Source: Pontibacter beigongshangensis
GTDB lineage: Bacteria; Bacteroidota; Bacteroidia; Cytophagales; Hymenobacteraceae
Direction of reading: 5' to 3'
DNA length: 46,970 nt
NCBI RefSeq assembly: GCF_014332515.1
Contig: NZ_VFSD01000032.1
Span: 1-46,970, forward strand
Shown piece after piece: positions 1-8,111 of the stretch. The stretch's first letter is position 1, and every line of letters begins with the position of its first letter. The notes beneath the pieces are model-generated. The model did not search any database, was not told the DNA's origin, and saw only the letters and a list, made by a program, of their open reading frames with translations. The translations under genes and the position numbers were made by a program.

Positions 1-22
1 CGAATTTTTAACTTGGCGTAGC

Positions 23-2632
23 CTAAAACCGGAGGGTGTAGCTCACAGAAGGCAGCAGCGGGAACAGCGAGCGCATCACGAGCTTTCTGCCAGTAAACTC
101 CCGCCTATCCTGTGTGGTGGTATAAGTATTTTTGAAATCGAGGTAAAACGGGTTGATGCGGTTGTAGGCGTTGTAGACTCCGAAGTTCCAGGTGGCCGTG
201 CGGTTGCGGCTGGTGGTGAGGGTGTAGCTGGCGCCCAGGTCCAGGCGGTGGTAAGCTGGCATGCGGGCATTGTTCCGGCCGGTGTAGATCATCACCTTGT
301 TCCCGTTTACATCTTCCTGCACCCCTACCGGCAGCGTAGCTGGCTGACCCGTCATGTACACAAAGGTGGAGGAGAGGCTCCAGGCAGCAGATAATTTGTA
401 GTTGCCTGTTATAGAGGCGACATGGCGGCGGTCGAAGTTGGCTACGTACCAGTTGCCTTCATTTATGTTGCTGAACCGGCGCTTGTTCCAGGCCAGCGTG
501 TAGGAGAGCCAGCCGGTAAAGCGGCCTTCGGTGCGGTTAGCGAAAAACTCCAGGCCGTAGGCTTCACCTTTACCATTTATCTCAATGTTGTTCTGCCAGT
601 TGTTGGTGTAGGCGCTGTACAAAAAGTTGTAGCCCTGGCGGTAGTCGATCAGGTTCGTCATGCTTTTGTGGTAGGCCTCCAGGCTCAGCTCCGTCTGCAG
701 CTTAGGCAAAGTTTTGCTGATGCCGAAGCTCACCTGGCTGGCGAACTGCGGCGCCACCTTGCGTGTGGCAGGCACCCAGATGTCGTTGGGCAGGCCGATG
801 CCGCTGCTGGTGAGCAGGTGGATGTACTGCCGCATTTGCGAGTAAGATGTTTTGAGCGCAAATTCGTGTGGCAGCAGAAAGTTAACCGAAAGCCGCGGCT
901 CCAGCGAGGTGTAGGTGCGGCCTTCCTCCCGGAAAGCCGAAGCCCTGAGGCCACCGTTGAACTTGAGTCAGGGGAGCGGCAGGGCTTCGTCTTCGGCATA
1001 CAAAACATATTCCCAGGCCCCGATCTGCTGGTTCGCCCTTTGTAGTGTGTCGGTATCTAAGGCGCTGTTGGTGCGGATGGCGCCTGGCTGAAAAACATGG
1101 TTCGTGATTTCAGAGCCGAGCTTCACCTGGTGGTTGGCTCCCGGAAAATAGTCGATGCCGTTGCGCCAGGTCCAGTCGCGCACCGTAGATTGGGTCGCGT
1201 AGGTACTGGTGATCTGGTTGCTTTCGCTTTCCTGAAACCTGTTTTCGCCGGTAAGGTGGTAGCGGTACTGCGAATGTGTGAGCACCGAGCGGTAAAACAA
1301 TTTTGGGTGAAGCACCCGGCTGTAACGGGCGGTGGCGGTGGTGTTGCCCCAGCCAAGCTGCAGCTTTGTCAGTTCATCGGAGTTCTTCTCCTGCGCGTTC
1401 CAGAAGTCGGTGCCGTTGTAAATGCTCAGGAAAAGCCGACTCCCGTCTTTGAACTGGTGGTTTACCTTGCCGTTGAGGTCGTAGAGGTGGTAGTTGTAGT
1501 AGGAGGCGGTGCTTTTTCTCTTAAAATCGAAGTAACGCGGCAATAGCAGCAGGCTCAGGTAAGAGGCGCGGCCCGAAAACATAAAGGAAGTCCTATCGCT
1601 GCCAATCGGACCTTCCAGGTTAAAACGTGAGCTGATAAGGCCAATGCTCGCCTCCCCCTTCAGCTCCTGGTTGTTGCCTTCCTTCATCGTAATGTCCAGC
1701 ACCGATGATAGTCTTCCGCCAAACCTGGCCGGGAAACCACCTTTGTACATGTCCACCTTCTTCAGCGCATCTGAGTTGAAGATAGATACAAACCCGAATA
1801 GATGGGCGGCATTGTATACAGTGGCTTCGTCCAGCAGAATCAGGTTCTGGTCCTGGGTGCCGCCACGTACCAGCAGCCCGGTGGTGCCTTCGTTGCCGGT
1901 GGTAACGCCTGGTGTAAGGGCCAGCGCCTTTATAAGGTCCGGCTCACCGAGTAGTGTTGGCACACGTTGGAGCCGCTCCACCGGCATGCTGAGCAGCCCG
2001 GCCGGTGCCAGCTGTTGCTGGCCCGGGGCTGTTACCGTTACCGCATTCATGGTCGTGCTGGCAGCTGTTAAAGGAAGCGCGAGCGTGGTGTCGCGCTGCA
2101 GGTGTAACGACAATGTCTGGCTCTGGTAGCCGATGTAGCTAACCTGTAAGGTGGTTTCTCCTGCTGGCAAAGTAAGGCTGTAGAAGCCGTACTGGTTGCT
2201 GACCACGCCGCTCCGGGAGGCAGGTGCCTGTACGGTGGCTCCAATCAGGGTTTCGCCGGTGGCTTTGTCTGTTACATAACCGCTCACGGTAACCTTCTGT
2301 GGCACAGGGTTGTTTGTTTGGCTTTTGGCAGGCACATACAAAATAATTTTATTTTCCCGCAGGAGGTATGCCACCTGCTGCCCTGCAAACAGCTCCTGCA
2401 GATGCGCCTCTACGGTTTGGCTTTTATGCTGTAGCGTCACCTGCCTTTGCAACCCGATGTTGTTGCCATACGAAAAGGTGAAACTGCCTTTCCGGCTCAG
2501 TTCCTGCAGCAGCTCCTGCACAGTGCCAGCCGTTTTGTCCAGCTCCACCTGCTTTTGAAGCAAGGCCTGCTGCGCCAGCAGGAGCGGAGCACGCAGAAAT
2601 AGCAACTTTCTAATTTGACGCAGCAGAAGCAT
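23..2632 (-). pseudogene. TonB-dependent receptor (STN + plug + barrel), broken by an in-frame TGA
   Basis: Reading the minus strand from the ATG at 2632 gives a hydrophobic N-terminus, an STN (secretin/TonB N-terminal) domain at about residues 29-100, a carboxypeptidase-like regulatory domain at 113-195, a plug at about 215-325 containing LLVRGGTQDQNLILLDEA, and a beta-barrel ending in the C-terminal Phe (YTLRF) expected of outer-membrane barrels. The full frame is 870 codons. A TGA at 968-970 interrupts it after residue 554, inside the barrel. The same frame continues without any shift, in the expected barrel sequence (LKFNGGLRASAFREEGRTY, then LEPRLSVNF). A C-to-T change in a CGA Arg codon would explain it. 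The start follows the sigma factor stop directly (TAGATG), so the two are co-transcribed. The ligand is unknown; iron-siderophore uptake is the commonest role of STN receptors paired with ECF sigma factors. The lesion could be a sequencing error. Confidence 0.85.
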
Positions 2633-3189
2633 CTAAACAAGCAGCAGGAGCAGGAGAAACAGATCGGCCAAATGGCGGCGCAGTATTTTCAAGGCTTTGC
2701 TGATCTGTGTTTCCACCGTCCGCACCGAAAGCTGCAGTTCTTCGGTAATCTCCCTGTTCTTTTTCCCATCGAAGCGGTTCATCTCGAAAATCCTGCGGCA
2801 TTGCTCCGGCAGCTGTTGGATGGCCTGCCCCAGCCGTGCCTCCAGTTCGGCCTGCTGCAGCGCGTCAGAATTCTCAAAAGTGGAGGATTCGTACAGGAGC
2901 TGTTGCTGATGGCTGTGGTGCACAGCTGTTTGTTTGATCAGGTTCAGGCAGGCGTGGTGCACCGATTTGTAGAGGTAAGATTTGAGAGCGGCAATTGCTG
3001 GTAGTTCCTCACGCTGCTCATACAACCGCACGAACACATCCTGCACCACTTCACGCGCTTTGTCTAAATCGCCGAGAAATTTTTGGGCAACAGGCACAGG
3101 ACAGGGTAGTAACGATGGAACAACAGCTCAAAAGCAGCCTCTTCTCCATTCCTGATTCTCCTGATAAATTCCTGGTCTTCCTGCTGCAC
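2633..3189 (-). pseudogene. ECF RNA polymerase sigma factor, frameshifted
   Basis: Two minus-strand frames together make one Bacteroidota-type ECF sigma factor. The first frame, from a GTG at 3189, reads MQQEDQEFIRRIRNGEEAAF then ELLFHRYYPVLCL (sigma region 2 start). The second frame, from about 3095 down to the TAG at 2633, reads AQKFLGDLDKAREVVQDVF (rest of region 2) and later EITEELQLSVRTVETQISKA (region 4 helix-turn-helix). The switch falls at about 3086-3095, where adding one T on the minus strand would give the expected CLFAQKFLGD. Restored, the protein would have 185 residues, normal for the family. No anti-sigma (FecR) gene lies between it and the receptor. The GTG start is inferred because no ATG is available in frame. 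The shift may be genuine decay or a sequencing error; the receptor downstream is also broken. Confidence 0.8.
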
Positions 3190-3538
3190 CGGACTTGCTA
3201 GGTTTGTTTTAGGGTAAAATTTGTTTTATTGGAATACAATAGGCGAGCGCCCCGCCAGGAGCGCGCCATTATGTTTAAGCTTGCTTATAGAAGCTTGGAA
3301 GTCTCTTGGAAATCAAAAGTATATATAAACGGATAAACTATGAGGTCGAACTTTATATAATTTCCGGTTGGCGGCTTGTCTCTTGCGTAGGCTTTCTCTA
3401 CTTTTATCCCTGTTTTAATATTTTTTCGGAAGGCATGGCAATGCTACACGTATTTGCCTGCTGCCGGTTGGCAGCTTTGCGTTTTGTGAAGCAGTCTCTC
3501 CCGTTACCCATTTTTTATATTTTATTCAGAATTTAAAC
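3190..3538. other. Divergent intergenic region
   Basis: This 349-base gap separates the minus-strand sigma/receptor pair from the plus-strand lipoprotein gene and should hold promoters for both. It is AT-rich next to the plus gene (ATTTTTTATATTTTATTC at about 3510-3526 resembles a Bacteroidota -7 region), but no clear -33 TTG at the right spacing was found. No repeat copy or terminator is evident. Confidence 0.4.
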
Positions 3539-4465
3539 ATGCGCTTTACAAAAGCTCTTTTTTCTAAAGCATGCCTGCTCGTGCTTGTAAGTTTAGCCGT
3601 TGGCTGCACAGCCCCCCGATCGGTTATCAACTCAGGCAAGGTAACGGCTCCCGGCCAGTTTAAGGCGGGCATCAACTTTGGCGGCAATATTGCCACTGAG
3701 CCCATTAGCCAGCTCAAAGACATAACCGAGGCCGCCGTAGACGCCATCCGCAGCAGAGACTCCGTTTTCTACGACAACCAGCTTGATGTTGCCACCAAAG
3801 CCACGATGGCGTATGCGCTGGACCCGGTAGGCCCCACCTTTGATTTTTACCTGCGCTACGGGGTAGTGGAGCGTGTGGATGTAGGTTACAAATATGCCTC
3901 TGGCGTGCATGTGTTCGATGCCATGTACCAGTTTATGGGCTCCACCGGCACCATCGATAATCCGGGCAGGGGGAGTGAGAATAGGTGGTATGGCAGCTTT
4001 GGTTTGCAGTATGCCGGGCAAAGCGCAGGCCTGCTCGATGCTATTTTCCTGGACAAGCTGCAGCCGCTCCTGCAGTTCACGGCCAAGCGCCGCGACCTGA
4101 CGATCCCGCTCATATTCAGCAAATCCTTTGGACCCGAAGAAGAAAAAGGCAATGTGTCGTTTGGCGTGGTGTACAACCACACGTTTATCCAATACGGCTT
4201 CGACCCGAGCGGTGTGTACAGGAAAGTGGGTAGCAATGCGGTAGAAGTGCCGGCCTTTTCGGGTAAGAACAGCTTCCCTTCCTTTGGGATGTTCCTGAAC
4301 GCCAAGTTAGGCTTCAAGTATGTATACGTGCTTCCGGCGCTGACTATCTACTACCAGAATTACGGTACTTACCAGATGCTGGAAGGCAAACAACACAGCT
4401 ACTCCGGTCTTACCCTCATCCCGTCTCTCGGTGTGCAGGCAAGCTTTGGGAAGGGGCGACAGTAG
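3539..4465 (+). CDS. Outer-membrane lipoprotein of unknown function
   Basis: The 308-residue protein starts with a lipoprotein signal (KACLLVLVSLAVGC, lipobox LAVGC with Cys at residue 23), so the mature form should be lipid-anchored. The rest is rich in alternating aromatic and polar residues and Gly (for example TFDFYLRYGVVERVDVGYKY and PALTIYYQNYGTY), which suggests a beta-rich or barrel-like fold facing the outer membrane. I recognise no named family with certainty. It lies divergent from the broken sigma/receptor pair and alone in its transcription unit, with a dispersed-repeat copy 45 bases after the stop. Function cannot be assigned. Confidence 0.75.
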   Translation: MRFTKALFSKACLLVLVSLAVGCTAPRSVINSGKVTAPGQFKAGINFGGNIATEPISQLKDITEAAVDAIRSRDSVFYDNQLDVATKATMAYALDPVGPTFDFYLRYGVVERVDVGYKYASGVHVFDAMYQFMGSTGTIDNPGRGSENRWYGSFGLQYAGQSAGLLDAIFLDKLQPLLQFTAKRRDLTIPLIFSKSFGPEEEKGNVSFGVVYNHTFIQYGFDPSGVYRKVGSNAVEVPAFSGKNSFPSFGMFLNAKLGFKYVYVLPALTIYYQNYGTYQMLEGKQHSYSGLTLIPSLGVQASFGKGRQ

Positions 4466-4509
4466 TAACAGGTGTTTTTAACTGCGCCTTTTTGGGTAAT
4501 TGCTATTAG

Positions 4510-4560
4510 GCAGCAGCAAGAGCAGCAGAGCCTTCGGAGGGGCATTTTCATTCAAATAAT
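4510..4560 (+). repeat. Dispersed intergenic repeat, copy A
   Basis: The copy has a GCAGCAG-rich head, a small hairpin GCCTTCGGAGGGGC with a UUCG-type loop, then CATTTTCATTCAAATAAT. It follows the lipoprotein stop at 4465 in the same orientation. It matches the other copies listed in this window, most closely copy E at 17971. Confidence 0.85.
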
Positions 4561-4746
4561 CCGGTGTGCCACAAACCTCGCAGCGTGCGCAGCTCCTGCG
4601 AGTGTTTAGTCTGGGAAAGCTGCTACTGGTCCCTAAGACCTTTACCGCTGGCGCGGGCTTGCAGCCTGTGCCTCCATTCCAGCAGGCTAAATTTCACGAG
4701 ACTACAAACTCATTGCAGCACCCAATCAACAACTACCGATCATCTT

Positions 4747-4780
4747 AAAGCTCCCAACTTCACCAGGCGGGAGCTTTTTT
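4747..4780 (+). terminator. Rho-independent terminator
   Basis: AAAGCTCCC (4747-4755) pairs with GGGAGCTTT (4769-4777) and is followed by a T run. It lies about 280 bases after the lipoprotein gene, so it either ends a long 3' tail or a separate small transcript. Confidence 0.6.
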
Positions 4781-5032
4781 GTTGCCGCTTAGCCTGTGCC
4801 TGCCAGATGGAACTTTACATTTACAGAAGTCCTTTATAAATACAGCTGTATCTTTATGAAAAGTTTTCTTCCGTCGAAATGGCAGGCAATAACGTTTTGG
4901 CAAGAGAGTTGTATAACTAAAGTGCCAGGCTGCGAGTCTTTGCAGGTAAGGCTGGCAATTTTTGTCAGGTACAAAATTTTTTGAAACATAGGCAGTGGCT
5001 GTTTTGCCAGGAGCTGCTCATTAGGTTATATC

Positions 5033-5311
5033 ATGATCAAATTCATATTCGTTACACTTCTTATTATTTTCTTCATCAGGCTGGTGGCGCCTGTGCTGTT
5101 CCGTTGGTTGCTGCAGGCTTTCGTGAAAAAACAGATGCGCAATGGCACCTTCTTCTACACCAATACACAGCAGCCACCGCGCCCACAGAACGGGCAGCAA
5201 AATGGCCAGGCCAGGACGGAAAGCAACGTTAAAATAGACTACATTCCGGAGAACCAGCAAAAGAAGGGTTTTGATGGCGGGCAGTACGTAGATTATGAAG
5301 AAGTAAAATAA
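5033..5311 (+). CDS. DUF4834 family small membrane protein
   Basis: The 92-residue protein has one N-terminal membrane segment (about residues 3-24, IKFIFVTLLIIFFIRLVAPV), a Gln/Asn-rich linker, and a C-terminal acidic motif GGQYVDYEEVK. This layout fits the Bacteroidota DUF4834 family as I know it; the role of that family is unknown. The gene ends 42 bases before the yfhO-like gene and is probably co-transcribed with it. In the gap a small dyad AACCTC/GAGGTT sits at about 5325-5343. Confidence 0.7.
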   Translation: MIKFIFVTLLIIFFIRLVAPVLFRWLLQAFVKKQMRNGTFFYTNTQQPPRPQNGQQNGQARTESNVKIDYIPENQQKKGFDGGQYVDYEEVK

Positions 5312-5353
5312 AATCCTATCTTTCAACCTCTATTTTCGAGGTTTCTGAACGAT

Positions 5354-7801
5354 ATGATTGCTTCTCTAAATTTTAAGCGCGATGTGTTGCCGCATGCCAT
5401 CGCTATCCTTATTTTCTTTATTTTAACAGCGGTCTATTTCTCGCCCGTCCTGTTCGACGATAAAAGCGTCGCGCAGCACGACATCCTGATGTCGAAGGGC
5501 GGTTCCAAGGAAATACAGGATTACCGGGCCGAAACCGGCGAGGAAACCCTCTGGACAAACTCTATGTTCGGGGGCATGCCTTCTTACCTCATCAACACGC
5601 ACTACACCGGCGATCTCTCCGGCTACATTCATAAAGTGCTCACGTTCGATATGCCGGCTATGGCAGCCAACCTCTTCATTACGCTGCTCTGCGCCTACAT
5701 ACTCATGGTCATGCTGGGGCTCAACGTGTGGCTGTCGGTGGTGGGGGCTATTGCCTTTGCGTTCACTTCTTACAACATCATTATCCTCGAAGCCGGGCAT
5801 AACACCAAATCCCTGACCATCGCCTACATCCCGATGGTGCTGGGTGGCATGCTGTACGCGCTGCGCCGCAACCTCTGGATCGGTACAGCTGTTTTTGCGC
5901 TTGGTCTTACGCTCAACATCCACTTCAATCACCTGCAGATGACCTACTACATGCTGCTGATGGTGCTGGTGTTTATAGTCGTGGAAATCGTGTATGCCAT
6001 TAAAAACGGTACGATAGTGGACCTCGTAAAGCGGGGCCTGGTGCTAGGCGTGGCCACACTGCTGGCCGTGGGCGTAAACTTCGGAAGGCTGTATACCACG
6101 GCCGAATACAGCAAGCACAGCATCCGGGGCAAATCAGAATTGTCGGTAGCCAACAGTGGCGACAAGACTTCCAGCGGCCTCGACCGTGAGTATGCGTTTA
6201 ACTGGAGTTATGGCGTGAGCGAAACCATGACCCTGCTGATCCCTAACTTCTACGGTGGCAGCAGCAGCGCCCCCCTCGACTCCGACTCCGAAACCTACAA
6301 AGCGTTTACCAGTATGGGCGTGCCACCAGGGCAAGCCGAGCAGATCGTGCAGCAGGGCATGCCGATGTACTGGGGCGCACAGCCTATGACCAGCGGACCG
6401 GTATATGTGGGGGCCATCATCTGTTTCCTGTTTGTGCTGGGGCTGTTCATTGTAAACACCCGCACCCGCGTGTGGCTGCTGGTGGCCACGCTGCTTTCCT
6501 TTATGCTGGCCTGGGGCAAAAACTTCGAGGCCTTCAACTACTTCATGTTCGATTATTTTCCGGGCTACAATAAGTTCCGGGCGGTTTCGTCGGCATTGGT
6601 AATTGCTCAGATCGCGATGCCGCTGCTGGGCATGCTGGCCCTCTACAAGCTGTTCCGCGACAAAGGAATTGTTCCGGATCTGGATAAAAAAGTGTTGTAC
6701 GCCGGCGGCATTACAGCCGGAATTTGCCTGCTGGTATGGCTGCTGGCCGGCACCTTTAGCTTTACGGCAAGCGTAGACCAGCAACTACTGCAGGCGCAGT
6801 ATCCTGTAGATGCCATCCGTACCGACCGCGAAGCGCTGATGCGCAGCGACGCTTTCCGGTCGCTGGTCTTCATTGTGCTGGCGGCAGGCTTGTTGTACTT
6901 CTACCTGAAAAATAAACTTTCTGCTACACTTGCCATAGCAGGCGTGGGCGTGCTGATACTCGTTGACCTGTGGGCAGTAGACAAACGCTACCTGAACGAA
7001 GGTGATTTTAAGGAGCAGGCTGTCGAGAATTACTTTCAGCCTACGCGTGCCGACCAGATGATTCTGCAGGACAAGGACCTGCATTACCGGGTGTATTACC
7101 TGCCGAACCCCTTTAACGATGCCCGTACCTCCTGGTTCCATAAATCGGTGGGTGGGTACCACGGAGCAAAGATGCGCCGCTACCAGGATGTGATAGATCA
7201 TCATATCGCAAAGAACAACCTGGATGTACTCCGCATGCTCAACACGCGCTACGTTATTACGGGCAATGAGCAGCAGCCGGTGCAGCGCCTGCCGGGAGCC
7301 CTGGGCAATGCCTGGTTTGTAGAGCAGATACAGAAAGTAGACAGCCCCGATGAAGAGATCGCGTCGCTGACCGACCTGGATGCAAGCACAACAGCTGTGA
7401 TCGATGTGTCGAAATTTGAGGTGACAGACACCACCTTCAACTCAGGAGGCTCCTCCATTAAACTCACGCAATACGAACCAGACTACCTGAAGTACGAAGC
7501 CAATGCAGCGCAGGACGGCTTTGTCGTGTTTTCAGAGATATACTATGCCGATGGCTGGCAAGCCTATCTGGACGGAGAGCCTGTAGAGCATGTAAGGGCG
7601 AACTATATTCTGCGGGCCATGCCGGTGCCGGCCGGAAAGCACGTTATAGAATTTCGGTTTGCTCCAATGTCTTATGAAGTAGGAAATACAGTTTCGCTGA
7701 TTTCGTCGTTCCTGTTGCTGCTGATACTGGTAAGCGCTGCCATTTACGGTGTCAGAAGCAGGCCTAAGGTGAAACCGGTGGAGCCTAAAGAGTTAGTGTA
7801 A
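5354..7801 (+). CDS. YfhO family membrane protein
   Basis: The 815-residue protein has many membrane helices spread over roughly residues 10-550 (for example AIAILIFFILTAVYFSPVLF at the start), a soluble domain at about 550-770, and a last helix near 780-800. The periplasmic-side motifs HDILMSKGGSKEIQDYRAE and FGGMPSYLIN, and the C-terminal FSEIYYADGWQAYLDGE, fit the YfhO family of large integral membrane proteins. YfhO is linked in Firmicutes to glycosylation of lipoteichoic acid; in Bacteroidota the substrate is not known, and a glycosyltransferase-like role is inference. A dispersed-repeat copy lies 40 bases downstream. Confidence 0.85.
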   Translation: MIASLNFKRDVLPHAIAILIFFILTAVYFSPVLFDDKSVAQHDILMSKGGSKEIQDYRAETGEETLWTNSMFGGMPSYLINTHYTGDLSGYIHKVLTFDMPAMAANLFITLLCAYILMVMLGLNVWLSVVGAIAFAFTSYNIIILEAGHNTKSLTIAYIPMVLGGMLYALRRNLWIGTAVFALGLTLNIHFNHLQMTYYMLLMVLVFIVVEIVYAIKNGTIVDLVKRGLVLGVATLLAVGVNFGRLYTTAEYSKHSIRGKSELSVANSGDKTSSGLDREYAFNWSYGVSETMTLLIPNFYGGSSSAPLDSDSETYKAFTSMGVPPGQAEQIVQQGMPMYWGAQPMTSGPVYVGAIICFLFVLGLFIVNTRTRVWLLVATLLSFMLAWGKNFEAFNYFMFDYFPGYNKFRAVSSALVIAQIAMPLLGMLALYKLFRDKGIVPDLDKKVLYAGGITAGICLLVWLLAGTFSFTASVDQQLLQAQYPVDAIRTDREALMRSDAFRSLVFIVLAAGLLYFYLKNKLSATLAIAGVGVLILVDLWAVDKRYLNEGDFKEQAVENYFQPTRADQMILQDKDLHYRVYYLPNPFNDARTSWFHKSVGGYHGAKMRRYQDVIDHHIAKNNLDVLRMLNTRYVITGNEQQPVQRLPGALGNAWFVEQIQKVDSPDEEIASLTDLDASTTAVIDVSKFEVTDTTFNSGGSSIKLTQYEPDYLKYEANAAQDGFVVFSEIYYADGWQAYLDGEPVEHVRANYILRAMPVPAGKHVIEFRFAPMSYEVGNTVSLISSFLLLLILVSAAIYGVRSRPKVKPVEPKELV

Positions 7802-7840
7802 TAAGATAAGAATGACACTGTTGCTTCGAGCGTCCGGGGC

Positions 7841-7894
7841 AAGAGCCACAACAGCATCAGAGCCTCTGGAAGGGCATTTTCATTAGAATAATTT
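7841..7894 (+). repeat. Dispersed intergenic repeat, copy B
   Basis: The tail GGGCATTTTCATTAGAATAATTT follows a weak CCTCTGGAAGG hairpin. It lies in the 310-base gap (7802-8111) between yfhO and the delta-60 repeat gene, same strand as both. Nothing else recognisable was seen in this gap. Confidence 0.85.
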
Positions 7895-8111
7895 AAAATG
7901 CTCCTCGCCGGATATTACTACCGGAGCCTCAGCTTTTGCTGGGGCTGCTGAGGGAGGTCCGATGGCAGGAAGATAAGCATTATCAATTATAGGGTTATCA
8001 TTGTATATGAAAAGACAATTACTAGTTAAGCGTATTCTTAAAATCCTTGAAGGGTTTGTAGTAAGAGCAGGACTGGCAAAATATACCTGTGCGTCTGTCT
8101 TTAAGACAAGA

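Larger units (their letters stand above)
4466..5032. other. Intergenic region with repeat, hairpins and terminator
   Basis: This gap holds a dispersed-repeat copy (4510-4560), a short hairpin with arms CTCGCAG (4577-4583) and CTGCGAG (4596-4602), and a terminator-like stem at 4747-4780. A 12-bp palindrome ATACAGCTGTAT lies at 4840-4851, about 180 bases before the next gene. No convincing protein frame is present. The stretch 4560-4780 could encode a small RNA. Confidence 0.4.

Noticed and set aside
968..970. Selenocysteine or programmed stop read-through at the receptor TGA
   Set aside because: No selenocysteine insertion hairpin or selenoprotein context is apparent, and TonB receptors are not known selenoproteins; a nonsense change is simpler.
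3220..3250. TTTTATTGGAATACAATAGG as another copy of the dispersed repeat
   Set aside because: Only the TTGGAATA part matches; the hairpin and head are missing, so it is not counted as a copy.
4840..4851. Palindrome ATACAGCTGTAT as an operator
   Set aside because: The same 12-mer occurs inside the pdxJ coding sequence at about 31739-31750, and there is no second site or regulator gene nearby, so chance is likely.
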